Of a stretch of DNA of 64,000 bases, positions 48,721 to 55,989 are shown piece after piece. The notes below the pieces were generated by a model. It did no database searches. It saw only the letters and a program-made list of their open reading frames with translations, and was not told the origin of the DNA. The DNA is from Haloplanus sp. GDY1. Lineage in GTDB: Archaea; Halobacteriota; Halobacteria; Halobacteriales; Haloferacaceae. Both the position numbers and the translations under genes were made by a program. Each line of letters begins with the position of its first letter. The stretch's first letter is position 1. Location of the stretch: positions 806,001-870,000 of the forward strand of contig NZ_CP098514.1 in NCBI RefSeq assembly GCF_023703775.1, given 5' to 3'.

Positions 48721-49821
48721 TCAGCCCATATTGTCGAGCGCATCGCGTCGGTCTTCGACCGGGACCTGGTCGTATTTCATCGTCGTCTTCGCGTTTCGAT
48801 GACGTAGCTGGGCTTTCGCCGCCGCGAGGTCGCGTTCTTTGGTCATGTACGTCCCGACGCTGTGGCGAATGGTGTACCAGGACATTTGCCGGTCCTCGTG
48901 GGGGATGTCGGCGCGGTCGCACAGGTCCTGAATTATCCGGCGGAGTTCGTTTGAGCCGTAACGGTTGCCTCGACGCGTAAGCCAGAGTTTGTCGGTGCCA
49001 TCGTACCTTGGGTGCTCCGCCCGCTCGTCCAACCAGCGGCTCAGAGCGGTCGCTGTTCGGTCTGTGAGCCCGACCGTCCAGTTCCCCTTGTTCTTCGACG
49101 ACTCCTCACGAGGGATGCGTAGCACGCCGTTGTCGGTGTCACACCACGAGGTCTTGGCCCGCCCGACCTCAACCGGACGGAGACCGGCATCAAGGCTCAC
49201 CCATACCAACGACGTGTACTTCCAACTGTCACGCCGTCCGCCACCGGGGAGGTCCTCTTCGTCGACTCCGTAAGTCGGATTACCGTCCTTCTTGAGGGCG
49301 GCTTGCCGAATCTTCTGACGCTCCTCCTTCGTGAGAAAGTCGCGCGGCCCGGTGTTGCCGCCGCCGCTCTGGAACGTCCAATCGAACTCCCATTGGTCGC
49401 GGTTGAATTTGCGTTGAAGCCATGTCGAGTAGCGCAGGAGCGCCTCCATCTGTTTCCCCTTCGTGGCTTCGGTCACATCCCAGAAGGCAACCTCTTCCAT
49501 GTACGCGGAAGCGTCCTCTTGGGTCGGCGGGAGACTGTAGCCGCCGCGATTCTTCCACCGCCAGAAATCGAAGCGAGCGGTTCGGTCGGCGGTTCCGTCG
49601 ACGGTGTACGGGGAGTAGCCCTCCGCCTTCTCCGGGTCCTTGCCCATCCGGAGCAGGTGGGCGAGGAACTTCTTGCGGTGCTCGTAGTAGTCGACGACCT
49701 GCTTGTCCGTCAGGAACTCCTCCTGTCGCTTTTGGACGATGGTGATTGTTCTATTCGGCTCCATCATATCTGAATCGAAACCGGGACAGCGTTCGAGGTA
49801 TCTTGGCTTTTCGAGGGTCAT
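48721..49821 (-). CDS. Tyrosine recombinase/integrase
   Basis: The 366-residue protein has an N-terminal SAM-like core-binding region (about 30-165) and a C-terminal catalytic domain. Catalytic residues visible: Arg in SLDAGLRPVEVGRA, Lys in SKNKGNWTVGL, Arg-His in SWYTIRHSVGTYM, and the final nucleophile Tyr in LRHRNAKTTMKYDQ. The usual first His of the HxxR box is replaced by an aromatic residue, which I believe is common in haloarchaeal integrases. It starts 52 bases from the 3' end of tRNA-Leu, with which the element's 27-base repeats coincide. It should cut and join at that site. Confidence 0.9.
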   Translation of the reverse strand: MTLEKPRYLERCPGFDSDMMEPNRTITIVQKRQEEFLTDKQVVDYYEHRKKFLAHLLRMGKDPEKAEGYSPYTVDGTADRTARFDFWRWKNRGGYSLPPTQEDASAYMEEVAFWDVTEATKGKQMEALLRYSTWLQRKFNRDQWEFDWTFQSGGGNTGPRDFLTKEERQKIRQAALKKDGNPTYGVDEEDLPGGGRRDSWKYTSLVWVSLDAGLRPVEVGRAKTSWCDTDNGVLRIPREESSKNKGNWTVGLTDRTATALSRWLDERAEHPRYDGTDKLWLTRRGNRYGSNELRRIIQDLCDRADIPHEDRQMSWYTIRHSVGTYMTKERDLAAAKAQLRHRNAKTTMKYDQVPVEDRRDALDNMG

Positions 49822-49873
49822 TTGGGTGGTTTTCGGGTCGTTGGACAGACCGAAAACCGCAAGAAGGCGGTAG

Positions 49874-49957
49874 TGCGCGGGACCGGATTTGAACCGGCGG
49901 ACCCCTACGGGACAGCGTCCTAAGCGCTGCGCCGTTTCCTGGCTTGGCTACCCGCGC
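49874..49957 (-). tRNA. tRNA-Leu (anticodon UAG)
   Basis: 84 bases on the minus strand. Acceptor stem GCGCGGG/CCCGCGC, D region TA GCCAAGCC, anticodon stem AGCG/CGCT around the loop CTTAGGA (anticodon TAG, reads CUA), a long variable arm as expected of class II tRNAs, T arm CCGG TTCAAAT CCGG. Discriminator A; CCA is not encoded. It is the insertion target of the adjacent element, whose arrival rebuilt the 3' half. Confidence 0.92.
49898..49924 (-). repeat. Attachment-site repeat within tRNA-Leu
   Basis: 27 bases identical to 41273-41299, covering the anticodon loop's end, the 3' anticodon stem and the variable arm. Beyond it the two copies share the T loop and acceptor end with scattered differences. 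This is the likely crossover segment used by the integrase. Confidence 0.75.
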
Positions 49958-50040
49958 GCACCACGGACTTGCCGCCGAGCGGAGTAAGTAATTGTCGTCT
50001 CCGCTCGGGGTTTAAGTGCGCCGACGCCGAAGACCGGGGC

Positions 50041-50349
50041 GTGTACCGCGCACGCGACCGGATCGAGGAGGAGGAGTGGGTGGCCCGCCTGACGCGAGCG
50101 GCCGACGGCCTCGACCTGGGGGCCGAGTCGCGGTCGAACGCCGTCGACCTGTTTCTCTCCAACGTGCCCGACGAGGAGCGGTCGAAACCCGCCGTGGCGG
50201 CGGCCAGCCTCTACGCTGGGGCGTTGATCGCCGGCGAGGAGCGCTCCCAGGGGTCGGTCGCGGCGGCGATGGACGTGACGCGGCTGAGCGTCCAGGGCCG
50301 GTGGAAGGATCTGCTGGCGGAGTCGGGGTTCCGACCCCCGGAGTGGTAG
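50041..50349 (+). CDS. TFB-like single cyclin-fold protein
   Basis: A GTG start at 50041 gives 102 residues: RDRIEEEEWVARLTRAADGLDLGAESRSNAVDLFLSNVPDEERSKPAVAAASLYAGALIAGEERSQGSVAAAMDVTRLSVQGRWKDLL. This is one cyclin repeat with the KPAVAAASLYAGAL helix and a final SVQGRWKDLL helix, as in transcription factor B core repeats. No zinc ribbon and no second repeat. It may act as a small transcription regulator. It starts about 84 bases beyond the tRNA-Leu 5' end, divergent from it. Confidence 0.8.
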   Translation: MYRARDRIEEEEWVARLTRAADGLDLGAESRSNAVDLFLSNVPDEERSKPAVAAASLYAGALIAGEERSQGSVAAAMDVTRLSVQGRWKDLLAESGFRPPEW

Positions 50350-50400
50350 CCGGTGTCGATGCGGCGGTCGTCGGGACGCCGGCTGGGTACGGCGCCCGCC

Positions 50401-50883
50401 TCAGTCGGTCTCGGGCGTCCGTTCAGGGGTGAGGTTGCCGTGGCGGTCGATTTCGCCGCGGACGATGCGCGTCGAGGAGATTCGCTCGCCGTCCTCGGCG
50501 GGGACGTGATCGACCACCTCGATGCGGAGGGAAGCGAGGCCGCGGGCCTCGCGGATCTCGTTGATGCGCTCGGCGCCTGCCCGAGTCTCGGGCGAGACGA
50601 CGATGGCGTCGAAGCCCTGCTCGACGGCGATGCCGGTCGGCTCGTCGAGGCGCCGGATCTCGTAGCTTCGGTCGCGTTCCGCCGCGAGTTCGTCGAGTTC
50701 CGCGGCGACGTCCGCCCGCCGCTCGTCGAAGGACCGGACGCGACGGGGAACCTTCCGCGTCTCGGCGGCGAGGTCGTCGCTCGTGAGTCCGACGGTGACG
50801 TCGCCGAGTTCGAACGCCCGGTCGAACAGGGCGCGGTGTCCATCGTGAACCGGGTCGAACGTCCCGCCAAGCGCGACCTGCAT
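50401..50883 (-). CDS. coaD: Phosphopantetheine adenylyltransferase
   Basis: From the ATG at 50883 the protein is 160 residues. It joins ATP and 4'-phosphopantetheine to dephospho-CoA in CoA synthesis. Nucleotidyltransferase motifs: VALGGTFDPVHDGHRALF with the HxGH-type His pair at the start, and ISSTRIVRGEID near the end. Order and length fit archaeal PPAT. It lies 50 bases after the winged-helix regulator gene on the same strand, with a cttaaacg patch about 27 bases before its own ATG. Confidence 0.92.
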   Translation of the reverse strand: MQVALGGTFDPVHDGHRALFDRAFELGDVTVGLTSDDLAAETRKVPRRVRSFDERRADVAAELDELAAERDRSYEIRRLDEPTGIAVEQGFDAIVVSPETRAGAERINEIREARGLASLRIEVVDHVPAEDGERISSTRIVRGEIDRHGNLTPERTPETD

Positions 50884-50933
50884 GTCCGGCCCCACGAATC
50901 GGTGCGACTTAAACGGGTCGACTCGGGGAACGC

Positions 50934-51431
50934 TCACTCGTCGTCTTCGACGGTGATGCGGACGGGAGCGGTCTCCTCGTCGGCGTCGTCCCCGTCGAGT
51001 CGCCGGTCCAGGTTGAACACGGCGTTCAACTGCTCCTGTACCTGTCCGACGACGTCTTGGACGAGCGCGCTCGGCGGGATGGCCTCGTACTCGTAGGGGT
51101 TGTTGCCGGCGCCCGCGCTCTCGCGCTTGTGGCGCTCGACGGTCTCCTCCTCGTTGAGCTGTGCCAGCGCCTCGCGGACCGTACTGGGGTAGAGGCCGGT
51201 TCCCTTGGCGACTTCCTCGCTCGTCGATCCCGGGTGCTGCCGGAGGTAGACGTAGATCCGCGCGCGGGTCTCGGTGTCCAGCACCCACGCCAGCAGGTCG
51301 ACGACGCCCTCGTCGAACTCCGTGACCGCGCGGTCGGCCTCGGCCTCCAGGCGCTCGCGGGCCGAGACGTCCTCCTCCGCGTCCACCTCCTCGTCTACGT
51401 CCAGCCCGTCGGAGCCGTTCTCGTCAGACAT
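50934..51431 (-). CDS. Winged-helix DNA-binding protein
   Basis: The 165-residue protein has an acidic N-terminus (DVDEEVDAEEDVSARERLEAEADRAV), a helix-turn-helix region VLDTETRARIYVYLRQHPGSTSEEVAKGTGLYPSTVREALAQLNEEETVERHKR (about 50-105), and an acidic C-terminal part with NPYEYEAIPPSALVQDVVGQVQEQLNAVF. The winged helix is ArsR/TrmB-like. It is conserved-looking in haloarchaea. The gene is followed by coaD and preceded by gshA; a ccttttgttcg patch about 28 bases before the ATG fits a promoter. Confidence 0.85.
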   Translation of the reverse strand: MSDENGSDGLDVDEEVDAEEDVSARERLEAEADRAVTEFDEGVVDLLAWVLDTETRARIYVYLRQHPGSTSEEVAKGTGLYPSTVREALAQLNEEETVERHKRESAGAGNNPYEYEAIPPSALVQDVVGQVQEQLNAVFNLDRRLDGDDADEETAPVRITVEDDE

Positions 51432-51480
51432 GTGTTCTCTTTGGGAGGTCAGAAGCCTGCGAACAAAAGGTTTGCTCCGA

Positions 51481-52557
51481 TCAGGGGAGCAGCAGGAACT
51501 CGCGGAGTGCGTCGGCACCGTCCTCGTCGAGGAGGCGCCGCTGCGTGGCGGCCCCGCTCGGCGCGTCGAACACGTCCCGGATGCCGTCGACGCCGAGCCG
51601 GTCACACTCCCGGTCGACGAACGATCCGAGCGACACGGTGTCGTCGCCGGACCGGGTGACGAAGGCCGCGTCGTGTCCGTAGCGGGTCGCGCGCCACTTG
51701 TTCTCGTCGAGGAACTCGCGGCGGAGGGAGGCGAGCCGTTCGCCGTCGTCGTAGCGCTCGGCCAGGTCGAGCACCAGGGCGTGGACGTACTCGGCGATGG
51801 CGAGGACGCGGTCGGGGTCGGCCTGGGCGTCCGGCGTGCGCACCTCGACGGTGCCGTGCCCGGTGTGCGGGCGCACGTCGTACCAGAGTTCGCCGCGGTC
51901 GTTGATCGATCCGGTCTCGACCATCCGCCGCTCGAAGCGCCGGTAGGCGTCGAAATCCTCGAACGCCGTGGGGATGCCGGTGTTCGGGAGGTTCTCGAAT
52001 ATCTTGGCGCGCGCGGAGGCGAGGCCGGTGTCGAAGCCGTTCCAGAACGGCGAGTTCGCCGAGAGCGCGAGGATTGGAGGCAGATACCACCGGAGGTGGT
52101 TGGCGATCCACGTCGCCTTGTCGGCGTCGTCGACGCCGACGTGGACGTGCAGCCCCGCGGTGGTGTTCCGGTGCTGGGGGTACTGGATCCGGTCGAGCTG
52201 AGCGCGATACCGCTCCTTGGTCGCGTGATCGAGTTCCCGCCACTTCGCCGTCGGGTGGAGGCCGGCGGCCGCGATGCGGTAGCCGTGGTCCGCCGCGTGT
52301 TCGACCAGCGCCTCGCGAACCGTCGTCAGCGCGTCCGCCGCGTCCGCCGGCCGCTCGATCAGCGGCGTCTGCGTCTCGATGGTGAACTGGAAGAGCTCGT
52401 GATCGAGCCGGTCGATCAGCGGTTCTGGAGGGTCGCTGCCGTACACCAGGTCGTCGATCCCGGCGGTGGGACGGCCCGCCTCGTCGACGATGTAGAACTC
52501 CTCTTCGATGCCGAGCGTTCCCATCCGCTCGAACGCGTCCCGCGAGCCGAGGTCCAT
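51481..52557 (-). CDS. gshA: Glutamate--cysteine ligase (gamma-glutamylcysteine synthetase, GCS2 type)
   Basis: The 358-residue enzyme links Glu and Cys to gamma-glutamylcysteine, which in haloarchaea is the main low-molecular thiol, with no glutathione step needed. GCS2/YbdK features: [49 protein letters not shown], the ATP-grasp-like [21 protein letters not shown], and [11 protein letters not shown]. Length is standard. A ttatttaatc-type box about 22-30 bases before the ATG gives a leaderless promoter. Confidence 0.92.
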   Translation of the reverse strand: MDLGSRDAFERMGTLGIEEEFYIVDEAGRPTAGIDDLVYGSDPPEPLIDRLDHELFQFTIETQTPLIERPADAADALTTVREALVEHAADHGYRIAAAGLHPTAKWRELDHATKERYRAQLDRIQYPQHRNTTAGLHVHVGVDDADKATWIANHLRWYLPPILALSANSPFWNGFDTGLASARAKIFENLPNTGIPTAFEDFDAYRRFERRMVETGSINDRGELWYDVRPHTGHGTVEVRTPDAQADPDRVLAIAEYVHALVLDLAERYDDGERLASLRREFLDENKWRATRYGHDAAFVTRSGDDTVSLGSFVDRECDRLGVDGIRDVFDAPSGAATQRRLLDEDGADALREFLLLP

Positions 52558-52950
52558 CGGCGCGTCGTTCGAGGCCGCCGATTAAATAAGTCGTGGACGC
52601 CCGCCGGCGCGCGGCCCTCGAATGTAATACGACGGAGAGGTTCCCGGTCGCCGACCGCCCCGGACGCGTTCGAACCGACCGTCCACCGACGGCCGGCCGC
52701 GACTCGGTCGCCGGACGCGTGGCGCGCCGAAACCGCACCGTTCCGACCCGCCCCGGATCGGTCCCACGCGCCAGTATCAGCGGACAGTGACGTTGTGTCG
52801 TGACGACGCTCGGCGTCGGGGTCACGACGTCGGGTGGACACCGACAATTCGGGTCGACAGGGTAATTTCGACGGCTCTCGGGAGGGTCGGCGAGAATCGT
52901 GTTCCTCCACGGAAGACATATAAGTATCGAGATACAAATGGGAGACGACG
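52558..52950. other. 393-base intergenic region with promoters of gshA and padR
   Basis: No gene supported. The left edge holds the gshA promoter (ttaaataag, 52582-52590), the right edge the padR promoter and palindrome (52916-52935). The remaining 300 bases are GC-rich with no ORF that looks coding and no tRNA or clear hairpin that I can see. Confidence 0.5.
52924..52935 (+). promoter_or_regulatory. Candidate PadR operator GTATC-GA-GATAC
   Basis: A 12-base inverted repeat starting at the end of the acatataag TATA box (52916-52924) and ending 15 bases before the padR ATG at 52951. Binding here would block TFB or polymerase, so self-repression is likely. Confidence 0.5.
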
Positions 52951-53250
52951 ATGCACGACTTGACCGGCTTCCAGCGAGATCTCCTGTACGTGATCGCCGG
53001 CCTCGACGAACCACACGGGCTCGCGATCAAGGAGGAACTCGAGGACTACTACGAGAGCGAAATCCACCACGGCCGACTGTATCCGAATCTCGACACGCTC
53101 GTCGAGAAGGGTCTCATCGACAAGGGTCAACGGGACCGCCGGACCAACTACTACACGCTGACGCGTCGAGGGCGCCGGGAACTCGAAGCGCGGCGGGAGT
53201 GGGAGAACCAGTACGTCTCGGACCTGATCGAAGAGGCGACGCCGGCCTGA
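52951..53250 (+). CDS. PadR family transcriptional regulator
   Basis: The 99-residue protein is one winged helix, typical of haloarchaeal PadR proteins: LTGFQRDLLYVIAGLDEPHGLAIKEELEDYYESEIHHGRLYPNLDTLVEKGLIDKGQRDRRTNYYTLTRRGRRELEARREWENQY. The HHGRLYPNLDTLVEKGLI segment is the recognition helix, followed by a wing. PadR proteins repress genes in answer to small molecules; the ligand is unknown. The palindrome over its own TATA box suggests autoregulation. Confidence 0.9.
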   Translation: MHDLTGFQRDLLYVIAGLDEPHGLAIKEELEDYYESEIHHGRLYPNLDTLVEKGLIDKGQRDRRTNYYTLTRRGRRELEARREWENQYVSDLIEEATPA

Positions 53251-53337
53251 ATACGGTGCCGCGTCCGTCGGGGTGGGGGGTACCCCGGTGGCGCCGTACC
53301 TTCGACGCGGCAGTGATCGATAGGTCGCCGAACTGCT

Positions 53338-53634
53338 TCAACCTCGCGGGTCCGCGTCCTCGGCTTCGGCCGCGTCGAGAATCCGCCGAGCGGCGCGCTC
53401 GGCGGCAGCGACGTGGTCGTCGGCCGTCGGATTGCCGGTCGAGTCAACCTCGTCGAGCAGGGCCGAGACGTGTGCGACGCGCTCCACGACGACGGACGTG
53501 GGGAGGTCGGCGCCGTCGAGGTCCGCGGCGACGGCCGCCGCCTCGCCGAGCCACGGACTCGCGTCGGGTCGCACCGGGAGTTCCGCCGTGGCGTCGAGGT
53601 GTTCGGCGAGCGTCCGGAGGTCGTCGGCAGTCAT
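53338..53634 (-). CDS. Hypothetical protein coupled to tenA
   Basis: From the ATG at 53634 the product is 98 residues, all-helical and Ala/Asp rich: ADDLRTLAEHLDATAELPVRPDASPWLGEAAAVAADLDGADLPTSVVVERVAHVSALLDEVDSTGNPTADDHVAAAERAARRIL. I know no function. Its ATG overlaps the tenA stop as ATGA, so it is translated with tenA and may serve in thiamine salvage. Confidence 0.65.
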   Translation of the reverse strand: MTADDLRTLAEHLDATAELPVRPDASPWLGEAAAVAADLDGADLPTSVVVERVAHVSALLDEVDSTGNPTADDHVAAAERAARRILDAAEAEDADPRG

Positions 53635-54305
53635 TCGGGACCGACCGTCCACGTCTCCTCGCGCCACGCGGCGTCCCAGAACCGGTACTCGTAGCGCGCC
53701 GACGTGACGAACAGGTCGCGATAGCGCTCGCGGTCCCCGTCCGTCGCGTCCGCCGCCACCTCGTCCAGCAGGTCCTTGCACCACGCGGTGAGTTCGGAGA
53801 ACTCCGCGCCCGCGTAGGTCCGGATCCACTCCGCGTATCGCTCGTCGTCGGGCAGTCCGTCGGCTTCGAGGCGCGTTGCCGTCTCGTTGAACCCCCACAT
53901 GCAGGGCAACAGCGCGGCGACGAGGTCGCCGAACGTCCCCGTCGCGGCCGTCCGCACGAGGAAGTCGGTGTACGCCCGGGTCGTCGGCGAGGGGTCGGTG
54001 GCCTCCAGATCGGCCTCGCTGATGCCGAACTCCGCGGCGTAGGCCCGGTGGAGGTCCATCTCGGTGTCGACCGTCTCGTGGAGCAGTTCCGCGAACGTCC
54101 CCATGTGATCGAGCGTCGGTGCGCTGGCGGCGCCGTGGGCGAACACCCGCGCGTAGTCGATCAGGTAGACGTAGTCCTGTCGTACCCAGTACTCGAAGGG
54201 CGCCACGTCGAGGCTCCCGTCCCCGAGGCGGGAGACCATCGGGTGGGCCACGATCTCGTCCCACAGGTCGTCCGCGAGGGGCTCCAGGTCGTCGGTGAAG
54301 GCCAT
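53631..54305 (-). CDS. tenA: TenA family thiaminase II-like protein
   Basis: The 224-residue all-helical enzyme hydrolyses aminopyrimidine derivatives, salvaging the thiamine pyrimidine. Features: HPMVSRLGDGSLDVAPFEYWVRQDYVYLIDYARVFAHGAA, EMDLHRAYAAEFGISEADLE, YTDFLVRTAATGTFGDLVAALLPCMWGF with the catalytic Cys, and AEFSELTAWCKDLLDE. Length is normal. The ATG at 54305 is preferred to the frame start at 54332. The next gene is coupled to it. Confidence 0.9.
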   Translation of the reverse strand: MAFTDDLEPLADDLWDEIVAHPMVSRLGDGSLDVAPFEYWVRQDYVYLIDYARVFAHGAASAPTLDHMGTFAELLHETVDTEMDLHRAYAAEFGISEADLEATDPSPTTRAYTDFLVRTAATGTFGDLVAALLPCMWGFNETATRLEADGLPDDERYAEWIRTYAGAEFSELTAWCKDLLDEVAADATDGDRERYRDLFVTSARYEYRFWDAAWREETWTVGPE

Positions 54306-54370
54306 GTGCGGTGATCGGGGCGCCCGACCCAAGAGTTTTTCCGGGTTGTATCAGTCGGTGATCAGCCCCG

Positions 54371-55006
54371 TCACTCGTCGCGCGGACGGGCGACGACGGC
54401 GAGGTGGTCGTCGTGGTAGCGGTCCAGACGCGCCGTCTCCAGCACCTCGTAGGCCCCCCGCAGGTCGTCGAGGACGTCGTCGAAGACGGCCGCGGGGTCC
54501 CGGGTCACGTCCTCGCTGCGGGCCTTGATCGCCGCGAGGAGGCGGCCGTCCGACCGAAGGAACTGCCGGTTGCGCACCGCCACGTCCGCCTGTCCGCGGG
54601 TCGCAACGTCCTGTATCAGGACGTCCAGGTCCGACTCGACGACGTGGGCGTACGTCTCGGGCCTGCGGGCGTCCTTCAGGAGTGGAAAGAGGTTGGAGCG
54701 GGACGCCGCCACGTCCACCAGGTCGCGGGCCGGTCGGGGCGCGAACTCGACGGCGTAGGTCGGCCCCGCGAAGTCGGCGACGTGACTGACCGTCGTCCCG
54801 CTGGCGGCGCCGAGGTAGAGCCCCGACTCCCCGCCGACGAGGCCGGTGTCGAGGCCGAGTTCCAGGATCGCCCCGAGTTTCGACCGGCCGGCGTCCCACA
54901 CCCGCCACGGGCCGTCGGTCGGTTCGCCGTACACCGGTTCCCCGCGGGTGGCGAGTCGCTCGCCGCCGTCGAAGCTCCGTCGCTCGACGCCGTCCGGCAG
55001 GCTCAC
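54371..55006 (-). CDS. flpA: Fibrillarin, box C/D RNP 2'-O-methyltransferase
   Basis: The 211-residue enzyme methylates the 2'-O of ribose in rRNA and tRNA, guided by C/D box sRNAs. Motifs: RVWDAGRSKLGAIL, GLYLGAASGTTVSHVADF (SAM binding), VYAVEFAP-like PTYAVEFAPRPARDLV, and DVLIQDVATRGQADVAVRN. C-terminal YEVLETARLDRYHDDHLAVVARP has the conserved end. It overlaps the nop56 gene by four bases (ATGA), the usual archaeal pairing. Confidence 0.95.
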   Translation of the reverse strand: MSLPDGVERRSFDGGERLATRGEPVYGEPTDGPWRVWDAGRSKLGAILELGLDTGLVGGESGLYLGAASGTTVSHVADFAGPTYAVEFAPRPARDLVDVAASRSNLFPLLKDARRPETYAHVVESDLDVLIQDVATRGQADVAVRNRQFLRSDGRLLAAIKARSEDVTRDPAAVFDDVLDDLRGAYEVLETARLDRYHDDHLAVVARPRDE

Positions 55007-55845
55007 GGCTCGGCCCTCGCGCGGATGGTCGCGATGCGCTCGTCGAGTTCCTCGTGGAGCGACGGCCGCAGGTCGCCGCTGTAGTGGTCGATGCGGGCGG
55101 CGATGGCGAGTTTGCCCGCGAGCGCGCGGGCGGCCGACCCCCGGTCCTCGGGGCGGGTGTTGCGCACGTAGTCGTGGGTGTAGATGATGCCGTGTTTCGG
55201 CGACGGCGCCCGGCCCGAGAGGTGTGCGAAGAGGGCGTCCTCGGCGCCGAGCACCTGCACCGTTCCCGAGGGCATCTTCGCGAGGTCGTCGAGGCCGCCG
55301 GCGAGGGCGATCAGCCGCGCCGCGAGGACCGGCTCGGCCATCCGACTCAGGTTCGGCGCGACGGCCGGGGCCGTCCGCTCGACGTACTCCCGCAGGTCGT
55401 CCGCCTCGTCAGCGAGGTCGACCACCCGTTCCGCGAGCGAGACGGCGCGGCGCTCGGCGGCCGTCTCGGGGTCGCGCGCGGCGACGCCGCGCGCGCCGTC
55501 GACGCCCGCGGGCGCGTCGTCGAACAGCGCGCCGGCCCACTCGGCCACTCGCTCCGCGAGTTCGTTCGCCGTCCGCTCGGCGTCGTCCATGGCCCGAATA
55601 CTGTACTTCAACTGTTGGTCGTCTGCCCGTTCGCGCTCGCGGACCGCCTCCCGAGTCGCGTGTACCGTGGCGTCGTGGAGTAGGTTGTAGTAGTCGTCCT
55701 CGTCGTCGGCGAACTCGGCCTCGACGGCGCGAGCGGGCCAGTTCGCCGGCGCCTCGGCGGACCCGCCCTCGATGGCCTCGCGGGCGCCCGCCGGGTCGGC
55801 GGGGTCGACCGCCGTGAACCATCCCGCGGAGTCGTGTTCGGTCAC
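55003..55845 (-). CDS. nop56: NOP5/NOP56 family box C/D RNP core protein
   Basis: The 280-residue protein binds fibrillarin through its N-terminal part and the C/D sRNA-L7Ae complex through the Nop domain: AVAPNLSRMAEPVLAARLIALAGGLDDLAKMPSGTVQVLGAEDALFAHL and SPKHGIIYTHDYVRNTRPEDRGSAARALAGKLAIAARIDHYSG. The haloarchaeal protein is shorter than other archaeal NOP5 and lacks the lysine-rich tail. It is the first gene of the nop56-flpA operon. Confidence 0.95.
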   Translation of the reverse strand: MTEHDSAGWFTAVDPADPAGAREAIEGGSAEAPANWPARAVEAEFADDEDDYYNLLHDATVHATREAVRERERADDQQLKYSIRAMDDAERTANELAERVAEWAGALFDDAPAGVDGARGVAARDPETAAERRAVSLAERVVDLADEADDLREYVERTAPAVAPNLSRMAEPVLAARLIALAGGLDDLAKMPSGTVQVLGAEDALFAHLSGRAPSPKHGIIYTHDYVRNTRPEDRGSAARALAGKLAIAARIDHYSGDLRPSLHEELDERIATIRARAEP

Positions 55846-55989
55846 GGACGTGGCTACGGCCCGGGTAGGTATATTCGTTCCCGGTTCCGGCCGGTGGGCC
55901 GTCCGACGGACGGGCGGCGACCGCCGGCTATCATCCGTGAAAGCGGGACCGCCAAAGGACTAAGTGCGTATCCCGGAAGGTGCGACCGA

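Larger units (their letters stand above)
41273..49924. mobile_element. Integrative element in tRNA-Leu(UAG), about 8.65 kb
   Basis: A 27-base exact direct repeat (41273-41299 and 49898-49924), lying in the variable arm and 3' anticodon arm of tRNA-Leu, bounds the segment. A tyrosine integrase gene starts 52 bases from the tRNA 3' end. Contents are typical accessory genes: RHH proteins, zinc ribbons, pRiA4b-like protein, nuclease-like proteins and degraded genes, with lower GC than the flanks. No replication initiator, capsid or conjugation gene is visible, so it is a small or decayed element whose mobility would rely on its integrase and outside help. Confidence 0.75.
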
